Origin: DATAOG01 sp963753685
GTDB taxonomy: Bacteria; Pseudomonadota; Alphaproteobacteria; Geminicoccales; Geminicoccaceae
Assembly: GCA_963753685.1 (NCBI GenBank)
Contig: CAVWDE010000019.1
Span: 1-64,000, forward strand
DNA: 64,000 nt
Direction: 5' to 3'
Below the pieces are notes generated by a model that was not told where the DNA came from, did no database searches, and saw nothing but the letters and a program-made list of their open reading frames with translations. The position numbers and the translations under genes are program-made. This document shows positions 1-14,201 of the stretch, piece by piece (position 1 is the first letter of the stretch; the number at the start of each line of letters is the position of its first letter).

Positions 1-739
1 CTGCTCGCGGGCTTCGTCCTCCAGGCCCACGATCGGCTCGCCAGCGCGATCGACGAAGCGATGCGGCTGGCGGCGGCCGGCGCGCCGCCGGCCTCATGGT
101 GCTGGCCGCCGAGCGAGCCGCGGCCGCGGCCGCCACGGCCGGGCCTGGGCCTCGCCGCCGGCAACCTCTACGCCTCGGTCCTGCTCCGCCCGGACTGCGC
201 GATGGCGATCGCGACGCAGCTCTCGCTGGTCGCCGGGCTGGCGCTCGGCGAGGCCCTGGCGAGCTCGGGCCGCCGGTCTGGATCTGGCGCTCAAATGGCC
301 GAACGACGTGCTGATCGGCGGCGCCAAGACCGCGGGCGTCCTGCTCGAGGCAGCAGCCACGCCGACGGCCGGGCCGCCTTCGTGGTGATCGGCACCGGCG
401 TCAACCTGGTCAGCTGCCCGGACGACACGCCCACGCCGGCGACCTGCCTGGCGCGCGCAGGCTTTCCGGTCCTCACGCCCGCGGCCGTGCTCGAGGCCTA
501 TCTCGGCGTGCTCGATCGCTGGCTCGGCCGCTGGCAGACGGCGGGCTTCGGCGCCGTCCGCCAGGCCTGGCTCGCGCGCGGCTTCGGCCTCGGCGGCGAG
601 ATCCGGCTCGGGCTCGAGCGCAGGGCGAGCTGCGCGGCCGCTTCCTCGATCTGACCGACAGCGGCGCGCTGCTGGTCGAGCAGGCCGGCGGCCGCGGCGC
701 GAGATCGCCGCCGGCGAAGTGCTCGATCTGGATCGCTGA
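1..739 (+). CDS. birA: Biotin--[acetyl-CoA-carboxylase] ligase, 5' partial, frameshifted
   Basis: Biotin protein ligase attaches biotin to the carrier domain of acetyl-CoA carboxylase through biotinyl-AMP. The 5' end lies just outside the window, because the first visible residues match positions only a few codons into the family. Visible family blocks are GNLYASVLLRP, then KWPNDVLIGGAKTAGVLLE (lysine of the biotinyl-AMP site) and VVIGTGVNLVSCP. They fall in three frames, with breaks near 280, 350 and 625, so at least three indels are present. The gene ends at TGA 737-739, three bases before coaX, and probably shares its transcript. There is no N-terminal HTH repressor domain in what is visible. 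Confidence 0.85.
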
Positions 740-742
740 GCG

Positions 743-1534
743 ATGGCTGCAACCCTGCTGCTCGCGATCGACGTCGGCAACACCAACACCGTGTTCGCGC
801 TCTATCGCGAGCGCGAGGCGCTGGGCCAATGGCGGATCTCGACCGTGCGCGAGCGCACCGCCGACGAGTATGCCGCGGCCCTGACCCAGCTGATGGCGCT
901 CAAGGGCTTCGGCCAGGACGACGTCGGGGCCGCGGTGATCTCCTCGGTCGTGCCCCAGGCGCTGACCCCGCTCAAGAGCATGTGCCGGGAGTTCTTCGAC
1001 TGCACCGCCAAGGTGGTCGGCGAGAACCTCGGCGTCGGCATCCCGATCGCGATCGACAATCCGCGCGAGGTCGGCGCCGACCGCCTGGTCAACGCGGTGG
1101 CCGCGCACGGCCGCTACGGCGGGCCGCTGATCGTGGTCGATTTCGGCACCGCGACCACCTTCGACGTGGTCGACGGCGAGGCCGCTATTGCGGCGGCGTG
1201 ATCGCGACCGGGATCAACCTGTCGCTCGAGGCGCTGCACCGGGCGGCGGCCAAGCTGCCCCGGATCGCGGTCGAGCGGCCGCCGCAGGTGATCGGCAGCT
1301 CGACCGTGACCGCGATGCAGTCCGGCGTCTACTGGGGCTACGTCAGCCTGATCGAGGGCATGGTCGCGCGGATCAAGGCGGAGTTCGGCGAGCCGATGAA
1401 GGTGATCGCGACCGGCGGCCTCGCCGGCCTGTTCGCCGGCGCGACCGAGGTGATCGAGCAGGTCGACCGCGACTTGACCATGGCCGGGCTGGTCGAGCTG
1501 TTCTATGCCAATCGACCGCAGCCAGTCGAACTGA
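743..1534 (+). CDS. coaX: Type III pantothenate kinase
   Basis: Catalyses the first step of coenzyme A synthesis, the ATP-dependent phosphorylation of pantothenate. The start MAATLLLAIDVGNTNTVFAL carries the ASKHA phosphate-1 motif DVGNTN. Further motifs are the GADR block (EVGADRLVNAVAA) and DFGTATTFDVV. A single missing G in a GGG run near 1188 breaks the frame between VVDGE and RYCGGVIATGINLS. The C-terminal part ends near LVELFYANRP. Which stop is used is unclear because the final codons also look shifted; TGA 1532-1534 is the natural one before the rnj ribosome-binding site. Length is about 260 residues, normal for the family. Confidence 0.9.
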
Positions 1535-1544
1535 GGAGGTGGGG

Positions 1545-3245
1545 ATGCAGAATCCGGAATTGCTGTTCGTGCCGCTCGGCGGGGCCGGCGAGATCGGCCT
1601 GAACCTCAACCTCTACGGCCTCGACGGCCAGTGGCTGATGGTCGACCTCGGCATCAGCTTCGCCGACGAGACCCTGCCGGGCGTCGAGATCGTGCTGCCC
1701 GATCCGCGCTTCATCGAGAGCCGGAGCGAGGACCTCTGCGGCCTGGTCCTGACCCATGCGCACGAGGACCATTTCGGCGCCATCCCCTATCTCTGGCAGC
1801 GGCTGCGCTGCCCGATCTGGTGCACCCGCTTCACCGCCGCGGTGCTGCGCCGCAAGCTCGAGGAGAGCCGCCTCAAGGGCGTGCCGATCAACGTCGTGGC
1901 GCCGGGCGAGCGCTTCCGGGTCGGGCCGTTCGACTGCGCGCTGATCCAGGTCACCCATTCGATCCCCGAGGCGCATGCGCTGGCGCTGCGGACGCCGCTC
2001 GGCAACGTCCTGCACACCGGCGACTGGAAGCTCGATCCGGCGCCGCTGGTCGGGCCGCTCGACCGGCAGCGACGCGCTCGAGGCCTTCGGCCACGAGGGC
2101 GTGCTGGCGATGGTCGCGGATTCGACCAACATCCTGAACCCCGGCACCTCGGGCTCCGAGGCCGAGGTCCGCGACAGCCTGATGGAGCTGATCGGCCGCC
2201 AGACCGACGCGGGTCGCTGCTGACCACCTTCGCCTCCAACATCGCGCGGCTGGCGACCGCGATCGCGGTCGCGCAGGCGACCGGGCGCGAGGTCGCGGCG
2301 GTCGGCCGCTCGATGCGCCGGATGATCGAGGCGGCGCGCGAGGTCGGCTATCTGCGAGGACATGCCGGAGCTGCTCGACGAGCGCACCGCGAGCGAGCTG
2401 CCGCGCCACAAGGTGCTGTGGCTCGCGACCGGCTGCCAGGGCGAGCCGCGCGCGGCGCTGACCCGGATCGCCGCCGGCCAGCATCCGACCGTGGCGCTCG
2501 AGCCGGGCGACGTCGTGATCTTCTCCTCCAAGATCATCCCGGGCAACGAGCGCACGCTCTACAATCTGCACAACGCGCCTGATCCGGGCGCGGCATCGAG
2601 GTGATCACCGAGGAGGACCACTTCGTCCACGTCTCGGGCCATCCCTGCCGCGACGAGGTCGCGCAGATGTATCGCTGGATCAGGCCCGCAGATCGCGGTC
2701 CCGGTGCATGGCGAGGCGCGCCATCTGCACGAGCATCTGGCGTTCGCCCGCGAGCTCGGGGTGCCGCAGGCGATCGAGGTCCGGAACGGCGACGTGCTGC
2801 GCCTGGCGCCGGCACCCGCCGAGGTCGATCGACGAGGTGCCGACCGGCCGCCTGGTGCTCGAGAACGACGGCCTGATCGCCGCCGGCGACGATCTGTTCC
2901 GCACCCGCCGGCGGCTGATGGCGCATGGCACGGTCCTGGTCGGGCTGGTGCTCGACGGCTACGGCACGCTGCTCGCGGCGCCCCAGCTCTCGACCTTCGG
3001 CGCGGTCGACCTCGAGCGCGAGCCGGACCTCGAGGCGAGCGTCCAGACCGCGATCGAGGATGCCGTCGAGGCGCTCGAGGACGAGGCCGCGCTCGACGAC
3101 GAGCAGATCCGGACCGCGGTCCGGGTCGCGGTGCGGCGCGCCTTCAAGCTGGTGCGCGAGAAGCGGCCGATCATCGAGATCCAGATCACCCGCCTCGACC
3201 GCGAGGCGCTCGAGGGCCTGCTACGACGAGGCCGGAGCCGCCTGA
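1545..3245 (+). CDS. rnj: Ribonuclease J
   Basis: Metallo-beta-lactamase/beta-CASP ribonuclease with endo- and 5'-exonuclease activity in mRNA turnover and rRNA maturation. The start ATG at 1545 follows GAGGAG at about 1533-1538. The protein opens MQNPELLFVPLGGAGEIG and has the zinc motif THAHEDHFGAIP. Later beta-CASP blocks are HTGDWKLDP, VADSTNILNPG, LATGCQGEP, FSSKIIPGNE and VPVHGE. They are spread over three frames with breaks near 2060, 2215, 2355, 2595, 2690, 2830 and 3220. Restored length is about 565 residues, as expected. The stop TGA 3243-3245 shares one base with the mce start, so translation is probably coupled. Confidence 0.9.
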
Positions 3246-3647
3246 TGATCGGCCGCCTGAACCACGTCGCGATCGCGGTGCCCGATCTCGACGCGGCGGT
3301 GGCGCAATACCGTGACCTGCTCGGCGCCAAAGTGTCGCCGCCGGCGGCGCAACCGGCGCATGGCGTGACCACGGTGTTCGTCGAGCTGCCCAACACCAAG
3401 ATCGAGCTGCTGCACCCGCTGGGCGAGGGCTCGCCGATCGCGGCCTTCCTCGAGCGCCAGCCGAGCGGCGGCATCCACCACCTCTGCTACGAGGTCGAGA
3501 CATCCTGGCCGCGCGCGACCAGCTGCTGGCGCGGGCGCCCGCGTGCTGGGCGACGGCAAGCCCAAGCTCGGCGCCCACGACCGGCCGGTCCTGTTCCTGC
3601 ATCCCAAGGACTTCAGCGGCACGCTGATCGAGCTCGAGCAGGCCTGA
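3245..3647 (+). CDS. mce: Methylmalonyl-CoA epimerase
   Basis: Interconverts the two epimers of methylmalonyl-CoA in the propionyl-CoA to succinyl-CoA route. The vicinal-oxygen-chelate fold is visible: RLNHVAIAVPDLDAAVAQY at the start with its metal-binding His, HGVTTVFVELPNTKIELL in the middle, GGIHHLCYEV, and the terminal FSGTLIELEQA with the metal-binding Glu. One indel near 3500-3545 separates the last two blocks. About 134 residues. It overlaps rnj by one base and lies seven bases before the DUF1467 gene, an arrangement common in alphaproteobacteria. Confidence 0.9.
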
Positions 3648-3654
3648 GCGGGCC

Positions 3655-3909
3655 ATGACCTGGTTCGCGACCGGCGTCACCTTCCTGCTGGTCTGGTGGC
3701 TGGTGCTGTTCATGGTCCTGCCGTTCGGCGCGCGGCCGCCCGACGAGGTCGAGCCCGGCATGGCGCCGAGCGCGCCGGCCCGGCCGCGGATCGCCCTCAA
3801 GTTCCTGATCACCACGCTGATCGCGCTGGTGCTGACCGCGCTGATCCTCTGGCTGATCGACAGCGGCCTGATCCAGCTCCGCCCACCGCTGAACCGACTA
3901 TCGCATTAG
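3655..3909 (+). CDS. DUF1467 family small membrane protein
   Basis: An 84-residue protein with two hydrophobic segments, FATGVTFLLVWWLVLFMVLP near the N terminus and ITTLIALVLTALILWLI near the C terminus. They are joined by a short loop holding the PFGARPPDEVEPG signature of the DUF1467 family. Function is unknown; the family is conserved beside mce in alphaproteobacteria. It is intact and is the last gene of the birA-coaX-rnj-mce run, followed by about 750 bases without a gene. Confidence 0.85.
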   Translation: MTWFATGVTFLLVWWLVLFMVLPFGARPPDEVEPGMAPSAPARPRIALKFLITTLIALVLTALILWLIDSGLIQLRPPLNRLSH

Positions 3910-4248
3910 TTGCTGGAATTCTGTTACGGCACATATGCAATGTATGTACGAGATCATAAATCTGTATCATATCTGATATTAACTGGCGATTTATCGACCA
4001 TGGATGAGCTCTCCATGACGATCCGGGCGACGCGGATCGCCGTGCGCGGTCCGGCCACGGCGCGCCGTGCTCCTCAAATCCCCGTGATCAGGCCTTCATC
4101 GCCACTCAAAAGCGCCCGAGCCAGACTCTGCTCTTGCATCGCGTTCAACCGCAGAGTCGAGCTGCTAAAATTTGAGGAAAAATTGCTGCCAATCACGCTG
4201 TGAAATTTGCCGCTTGGTTACTTATTCATCATCAAATTTCTCTTGCCA
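3910..4248. other. AT-richer non-coding stretch upstream of an RNA candidate
   Basis: No credible gene. The base composition drops sharply from the flanking GC-rich genes between about 3905 and 4000, with many TA-rich words. This is typical of a promoter region and could serve the structured RNA candidate just downstream. I could not assign -35/-10 boxes with confidence. Confidence 0.4.
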
Positions 4249-4334
4249 TCGGAGGAGCATGGCCCCATATTAGTAGGGTGTTCATGGGATGTTTCCCCTG
4301 TGACACCCGACTTGAGGCGTTTCCTCCCTACCTT
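4249..4334 (+). ncRNA. Structured RNA candidate with rod-like folding (6S-like?)
   Basis: By eye this stretch folds into a rod. GGAGGA (4251-4256) can pair with TCCTCC (4322-4327) as a closing stem, and GGGTGT (4276-4281) pairs with ACACCC (4303-4308) around an inner hairpin of GGGA/TCCC. An internal bubble lies between them. The rod is followed at once by an intrinsic terminator. A rod with a central bubble and terminator is the architecture of 6S RNA, but I have no alignment to prove the family. It has no open reading frame of note. An alternative is a 5' leader or another small RNA. Confidence 0.4.
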
Positions 4335-4365
4335 AGCCGCGTCAGACCTCTGGCGCGGCTTTTTT
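4335..4365 (+). terminator. Intrinsic terminator
   Basis: AGCCGCG (4335-4341) and CGCGGCT (4354-4360) form a 7-bp GC-rich stem with a 12-nt loop, followed by a run of six T (4360-4365). This is a textbook Rho-independent terminator and is rare in this window. It lies 300 bases before proS, so it ends a transcript from the 3.9-4.3 kb gap rather than a protein gene. Confidence 0.8.
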
Positions 4366-4667
4366 CGTCGAAAAGCGTCATTCTGTCAATGGGTTAAGCG
4401 TGCGAGCTGGCGCTGATATGTGCGCTCGGGCGGATCGGCTGCGGTCCGCGGCGCGGCGGGATGCCGCGCTCGGTCGCAACGGAGCGCCGGCGGCGCTGCA
4501 TCGGCCGGATCGGGACATCGTTATCAACTTTTAGGATAGAGTTCGGGACGCCCTTGCGTGCGGCCAGAGCCCGGCGGATCGTTGGCGCGGCGGCGGCAGA
4601 ATTGTCATCCAGACGATCCGCCTAGAGTGGCGCCGCCTCGATCACGGCCTTCCCGAGCGAGACCCAG
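4366..4667. other. Intergenic leader region before proS
   Basis: About 300 bases with no gene. It probably contains the proS promoter. TTGTCA (4602-4607) and TAGAGT (4623-4628) resemble -35/-10 boxes, but the 15-bp spacing is short, so I do not call a promoter. Confidence 0.35.
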
Positions 4668-5968
4668 ATGCGGCTGTCGCGCTACTTTCTGCCCTTGCTC
4701 AAGGAGACCCCGGCCGAGGCGCAGATCGTCTCGCACCAGCTGATGCTGCGCGCCGGCATGATCCGCCAGAGCTCGGCCGGCATCTACAGCTGGCTGCCGC
4801 TCGGCCTGCGCGTGCTGCAAGCGGGTCGAGCAGATCGTGCGCGAGGAGATGGACGCCGCCGGCTGCCACGAGATCCTGATGCCGACGATCCAGCCGGCCG
4901 AGCTCTGGCAGGAGAGCGGCCGCTACGACGACTACGGCAAGGAGATGCTGCGGATCACCGACCGCCACGAGCGCGCCGATGCTCTACGGGCCGACCCACG
5001 AGGAGGTGGTCACCGACATCTTCCGCCGCAGCGTCCGGAGCTACCGCGACCTGCCGGTCAACCTCTACCAGATCCAGTGGAAGTTCCGGGACGAGATCCG
5101 GCCGCGCTTCGGGGTCATGCGCGGCCGCGAGTTCTACATGAAGGACAACTACTCCTTCGACCTCGACTTCGAGGGCGCGAAGCGCTCCTACGACAACATG
5201 TTCATGGCCTATCTCAAGACGTTCCGGCGCATGGGCCTGACCGCGATCCCGATGCGGGCGGCGAGCGGTGCGATCGGCGGCGACATGAGCCACGAGTTCC
5301 AGGTCCTGGCGGCGACCGGCGAGAGCCAGGTCTTCTACGATCGCGGCGTTCGAGGAGATCGACTTCTGGTCGCGCGACGATGCGCCGACATCGAGCGAGC
5401 TGAAGGCGCTCTACGCCGCGACCGACGAGCGGCACGACCCGGCGAGCTGCCCGGTGCCGGCCGAGCGGCTGCGCTCCGGGCGCGGCATCGAGGTCGGCCA
5501 GATCTTCTACCTCGGCACCAAGTACTCCAAGCCCATGGGCGCCACCGTGATGGGCCCGGACGGCCAGGACACCCCGGTCGAGATGGGCTCCTACGGGATC
5601 GGCGTCTCGCGCCTGGTCGGCGCGCTGATCGAGGTCTTCCACGACGACGCCGGGATCATATGGCCGGAGCCGGTGGCGCCGTTCCGGCTCGGACTGGTCA
5701 ATCTGCGGCCGGGCGATGCCGCCTGCGACGCCATCGTCGAGGCGCTCGAGGCGGCGCTCGCGACGGCCGGCATCGAGGTCCTGGTCGACGATCGCGACGA
5801 GAGCGCCGGCGCCAAGTTCGCGACCATGGACCTGATCGGCCTGCCCTGGCAGGCGGTGGTCGGGCCGCGCGGCGTCAAGCAGGGCGTGGTCGAGCTGAAG
5901 TCGCGCGCGACCGGCGAGCGCGTCGAGCTCACGCCCGAAGCGCTGGTCGGCACGGCTCGACCGCCTGA
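4668..5968 (+). CDS. proS: Proline--tRNA ligase (short alphaproteobacterial type)
   Basis: Class II aminoacyl-tRNA synthetase charging tRNA-Pro. The opening MRLSRYFLPLLKETPAEAQ is the usual one for the short form of about 430-440 residues that lacks the editing insert. Class II motif 1 (GIYSWLPLGLRVLQRVEQI), motif 2 (WKFRDEIRPRFGVMRGREF) and motif 3 (GSYGIGVSRLVGAL) are present. Indels near 4818 (CTGCAAGCGG), 4977 and 5347 each add one base and break the frame. The C-terminal anticodon-binding domain ends at LTPEALV. The stop overlaps the lolC start at 5968. Confidence 0.92.
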
Positions 5969-7218
5969 TGTTCGCTCCGGTCGAGCGGATGATCGCCGGG
6001 CGCTATCTGCGGCCGCGCCGGCGAGGAGGGCTTCATCTCGGTGATCGCCGCTGTTCTCGCTGCTCGGCATCGCGCTCGGGGTCGCGACCCTGATCGTCGT
6101 GCTCGCGGTGATGAGCGGCTTTCGCGCCGAGCTGCTCGGCCGCGTGCTCGGCCTGAACGGCCACATCACGGTCCAGGCCGGGCCCGAGCGGCCTGAGCCG
6201 ATTTCGACGCGCTCGCCGACCGCCTGCGCGCGGCCGACGGCGTGCTCGCGGTCACGCCGCTGGTCACCGGCCAGGTGATGGCGACCGCCCACGGCGTCGC
6301 CTCGGGCGCGCTGGTGCGCGGCATCCGGCCGAGCCGACCTCGCCGCGCGCGCGACCATCGCCGACCACCTGCTCGAGCGGCTCGGTCGCGCAGCTCGACC
6401 GACGATCAGATCGCGATCGGCTCGCGCATGGCCTACCGCATGGGGCTCGGCCTCGGCGATCGCCTGACCCTGATCTCGCCCCAGGGCACGCCGACCGCGT
6501 TCGGCACCGTGCCGCGGGTCAAGGCCTACGAGATCGGCGCGATCTTCGAGGTCGGCATGTACGAGTACGACAGCACGCTCATCTACATGCCGCTCGAGGC
6601 GGCCCAGCTCTATTTCCAGCTCGACGACCGCGCCAACGAGCTCGAGATCATGGTCGCCGACCCCGACCGGGTCGCCGCGCTACCGGCAGGAGCTGGCGCC
6701 GCTGGTCGGCGACGCCGGCCAGCTGGTCGACTGGCAGCAGGCCAACGCCTCGTTCTTCACCGCGCTCAAGGTCGAGCGCAACGTGATGTTCCTGATCCTG
6801 AGCCTGATCATCATGGTCGCCGCCTTCAACATCATCTCGGGCATGATCATGCTGGTGAAGGACAAGGGCCGCGACATCGCGATCCTGCGGACCATGGGCG
6901 CCACCCGGGGCGCGATCATGCGCGTGTTCTTCATGAGCGGCGCCGCGATCGGCGTCACCGGCACGCTCGCGGGCTTCCTGCTCGGGCTCGCTGTTCGCCG
7001 CCAACATCGAGACCATCCGGCAGTGGCTGCAGGTGCTGACCGGGACCAACCTGTTCTCGGCCGAGATCTATTTCCTCTCGCACCTGCCGGCCAGGATCGA
7101 GGCCAGCGACGTGATCAGCGTCGTGCTGATGAGCCTCGTCCTGTCGCTGCTCGCGACCCTCTATCCGTCCTGGCGGGCGGCCCGGCTCGATCCGGTCGAA
7201 GCGCTGCGCTATGAGTGA
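5968..7218 (+). CDS. lolC: Lipoprotein-releasing ABC transporter permease
   Basis: Inner-membrane permease that extracts outer-membrane lipoproteins with LolD for hand-over to LolA. The start FAPVERMIAGRYLRPRR and the first membrane segment (SLLGIALGVATLIVVLAVMS) match the LolC/LolE family. The periplasmic domain follows, and three C-terminal membrane segments include FLILSLIIMVAAFNIISGMI and IAILRTMGATRGAIMRVFF. It ends ARLDPVEALRYE at TGA 7216-7218. Restored length is about 416 residues. Breaks occur near 6020, 6050, 6195, 6340, 6395, 6685 and 6990. It overlaps lolD by 8 bases. Confidence 0.9.
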
Positions 7219-7949
7219 GGCCGCTGGCCGCGAGGCGCCTCGAGCGGGTCCCGAGGCCGGCTCGGCAGGAGCGGCGTCGCACTCCAGCTCAACGGCATCG
7301 GCCGGCGCTTCCGCCAGGGCGAGGGCTGGCTCGAGGTGCTGCGCGGCGTCGACCTGGAGCTGGCGCCCGGCGCCGTGGTCGCGCTGATGGGGCCGTCCGG
7401 CTCCGGCAAGTCGACGCTGTTGCAGATCGCCGGCCTGCTCGAGCAGCCCGACGGCGGCGAGGTGCGTCCTCGGCGGGCGCGCCTGCGGCCGGCTGTCGGA
7501 TGCCGAGCGCACCCGGATCCGGCGCGAGAGCCTGGGCTTCGTCTACCAGTTCCATCATCTGCTGCCCGAGTTCAGCGCGCTCGAGAACGTGATGCTGCCG
7601 CGGCATGCTGGCCGGGCACAGCCGGAGCGCGGCGCGGGCGCGGGCGCGCGAGCTCTCGGCCGCGCTCGGGGTCGAGCGGCGCGAGAGCCATCGGCCGGCG
7701 CGGCTGTCCGGCGGCGAGCAGCAGCGGGTCGCGATCGCCCGCGCGATGGCCAACCGGCCGGCCGTGCTGCTCGCCGACGAGCCGACCGGCAATCTCGACG
7801 AGGCGACCGCGAGCGCGGTGTTCGCGACCCTGATCCAGGCCGCCCGCGAGACCTCGGCAGCACTGCTGATCGCGACCCACAACGCCGAGCTCGCCGCCCG
7901 CGCCGATGCCACGCTGCGCCTGCACAACGGCATCGTCGAGCGCTCCTGA
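7211..7949 (+). CDS. lolD: Lipoprotein-releasing ABC transporter ATPase
   Basis: ATPase that powers LolC. Walker A is GPSGSGKST, the Q-loop sits in LGFVYQFHHLLPEFSALENV, the signature is LSGGEQQRVAIARA, Walker B is VLLADEPTGNLDE, and the H-loop is IATHN. The LPEF motif after the Q-loop is characteristic of the LolD/MacB branch. The N-terminal 25 residues are a low-complexity Ala/Gly extension. Indels near 7275, 7470, 7605 and 7655 break the frame. Start ATG 7211 lies inside the end of lolC. Confidence 0.92.
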
Positions 7950-7959
7950 CCCGCTCGGC

Positions 7960-9408
7960 TCAGGGCCGCCAGAAGCGCGGCGTCAGCAGCACCAGGACCG
8001 TGAACAGCTCGAGCCGGCCGAGCAGCATCTCGAACGCCAGGATCCACTTGGCGCCGTCGGGCAGGCTCGCGAAGTTGCCGGCCGGGCCGATGATCGGGCC
8101 GAGCCCGGGGCCGACGTTGCCGATCGCCTGGACGGTGCCGCTGAGCGCGCGTGATCCAGTCCAGGCCGAAGGCGCCGAGCGCGACCGCGCCGACCGCGAC
8201 CGCCAGGAAGTAGATCGCGAGGAACGCCATCACGCCCTCGACCACGTCGACCGAGAGCGGCTTGCCGTCGTAGGTGCGCTGGGCGATCGCGTGCGGCATG
8301 AAGCGGCGCTGGATGTGCTCGCGGAGCACGATCAGCAGCACCCGGAAGCGGAACACCTTGATCGCGCCCGCGGTCGAGCCGGTGCAGCCGCCGACGAACA
8401 TCAGGTAGAAGAACATGCCGTCGGCGAGCGGCCCCCAGACGCCGAAATCGTCGGAGGCATAGCCGGTCGTGGTCATGATCGAGGTGGCGTTGAAGGTCGC
8501 GAGCCGGATGCGCGTCGGCGAACGGCCGGCCGCCGTGCCAGTGCAGCCAGCACGTGAGCAGCGGCGACGCTGACCGCGAGGATCAGCAGCATGACCCCGG
8601 CCTGCCGGTCGCGCAGGATCGACCAGTCGCCGCGGCGCGGCGCGCACGTACAGCACGAACGGCAGCGCGCCCGCGAGCATGAACACGACGCCCACCCACT
8701 GCGCCGCGGCCGAGAAGGCCGTGAACGAGGAGTCGCGGGTCGCGTAGCCGCCGGTGGACGAGCGTGGTCATGGCGTGGGCGATGGCGTCGAACAGGGTCA
8801 TGCCGGCGATCTGGTAGGCGACGACGCAGGCGAGCGAGACCGCGAGGTAGGCGACGCACAGCGCCGCGGTGACCGCCGCCAGCCGCGGCATCGGCTTGTC
8901 CGAGCGGTCGGAGGATTCGGCGTGGAACAGCTGCATGCCGCCGGTGCGCAGCCAGGGCAGGATCGCGATCGCCATGACCACGATGCCGACCCCGCCCAGC
9001 CACTGCAGCAGCGCCCGCCACAGAAGGATGCTCTGCGGCATGCTGTCGAGCCCGACCAGCACGGTCGAGCCGGTGGTCGTGACCCCCGACATGGTCTCGA
9101 AGAAGGCGTCGGTGTAGCTCAGCTTGAGCTCGGAGAAGCACCAGCGGCAGGGCGCCGATCGCCGGCACCGCGAACCAGGCGAGGAAGGTCAGCACGTAGG
9201 CCTGGCGCAGCGTCAGCATGCCGATCGTGCCGCGGTTGGCGAGCACGAACAGGCCGCCGAGGCCGATCGAGAGCACGGCGGCGAGCGAGAACGGCTCGGG
9301 CGGCTGGCCGCCGGCCAGCCAGTTCAGGGTCGCCGGCACCAGCATCGCCACCGCGATCGCGCAGATCAGCACGCCGATCACGAACAGCACGGGACGAAGG
9401 TCGATCAT
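7960..9408 (-). CDS. trkH: TrkH family potassium uptake protein
   Basis: Membrane subunit of a Trk/Ktr K+ uptake system; it needs TrkA, which is not in the window. The start MIDLRPVLFVIGVLICAIAV and the filter regions MSGVTTTGSTVLVGLDSMP and FVGGCTGSTAGAIKVFRF are clear. About 480 residues with eight or more membrane segments once frames are joined; breaks lie near 9135, 8755, 8640, 8525 and 8150. It ends TPRFWRP at 7960-7962, convergent with lolD. Confidence 0.88.
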
Positions 9409-9596
9409 CCGCAGGCACCGCGCTCGATGGTCGCTGGACCCGGCGCCGGCGACGGCCAGGCGGTCGGCAGCCGGTTCAGCGACGGCGAGGGATGGCAGCC
9501 GGATCGGCGGCCTGTCAACGCCGGCATGCGAAACGGTTGAGCGCGCGCGCGAGCTGGCCTAGCTTCCGCGTCAACCCCGCGCGCCGGAGCCGCCCC

Positions 9597-13061
<3,465 letters not shown>

Positions 13062-13230
13062 GCCGCCGCGTGGCGCGCCGCAGGCTTGCCAAAGCCGCGC
13101 CGCAGTCACTAAACAGCTGGCCATCTCTCACGCGGGTCGCGAGGCGCAGCGCACAGGCTGGCCTCGTGTTCCGGTGTCCGCAGGATCGGACCAGACCCGC
13201 GGCGGCCAACCGGAGCTTGGAAGCGATCTC

Positions 13231-14137
13231 ATGGCGATCCCGACCTTCACGATGCGCCAGCTGCTCGAGGCTGGCGTGCATTTCGGCCACCAGACGCGGC
13301 GCTGGAACCCCAAGATGGCGCCGTATCTGTTCGGCGTGCGCAACGGCGTGCACATCATCGACCTGACCCAGACCGTGCCGCTGCTGCACCGGGCGCTGGT
13401 CGCGACCCGCGACGTCGCGGCGGCCGGCGGGCGGATCCTGTTCGTCGGCACCAAGCGCCAGGCGCAGGAGCCGGTGACCCGCGCGGCCAAGCGCTCGGGC
13501 CAGTACTACGTCAACCACCGCTGGCTCGGCGGCATGCTGACCAACTGGAAGACGATCTCGCAGTCGATCCGCCGCCTGCGCGAGCTCGAGGGCCGGCTCG
13601 CCGAGGGCACGGTCGGCCTGACCAAGAAGGAGACCCTGCAGCTGACCCGCGAGCGCGACAAGCTCGAGCGGGCGCTCGGCGGCATCAAGGACATGGGCGG
13701 CCTGCCCGACCTGATCTTCGTGGTCGACACCAACAAGGAGGCGATCGCGGTCGCCGAGGCCAAGGTGCTCGGCATCCCGGTGGTCGCCGTCGTCGACAGC
13801 AACTCGACGCCCGACGGCATCGCCTATCCGGTGCCGGGCAACGACGACGCCTCGCGCGCGATCAACCTCTATTGCGATCTGATGGTCGGCGCGGTGCTCG
13901 ACGGCATCCAGGCCGAGATGGCCGCATCCGGCGCCGATCATCGGCGAGATCGAGAGCCTGCCCGAAGAGCTCGATCGACCGACGGCGAGCGACGGCCGAG
14001 GCCGATGCCGCGCCGAGGCGGCGGCGGAGGCGGCCGCGAACGGCGACGGCCGCGAGGCCGAGCAGCCGGCGCCGACGCCGTCCGCCGAGGGCGTCGGCGT
14101 CCCGGGACCGGACCAGCCGTCGCGCAGCGGTTCCTGA
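13231..14137 (+). CDS. rpsB: 30S ribosomal protein S2
   Basis: The core (MAIPTFTMRQLLEAGVHFGH to MVGAVLDGIQAEM) is uninterrupted and about 235 residues long, with HFGHQTRRWNPKM, NHRWLGGMLTN and the IPVVAVVDSN block. After QAEMAASGADI the frame breaks at least twice. A 50-60 residue Ala/Glu/Pro-rich tail then follows, ending at TGA 14135-14137. Such tails on S2 are common in alphaproteobacteria. It heads the rpsB-tsf pair; the usual S2 autoregulation of its own leader could act in the 169-base gap after dnaE. Confidence 0.95.
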
Positions 14138-14201
14138 CGGCGCGAACGCCGACCGCGCGCGCGGGTCCCGACGCGATCACACCAAGCGAGTACGAGACCC
14201 G

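Noticed and set aside
3910..4416. Short open frames in the 3.9-4.4 kb gap as small proteins
   Set aside because: They have no ribosome-binding site or conserved features, and overlap the RNA-like fold and terminator.
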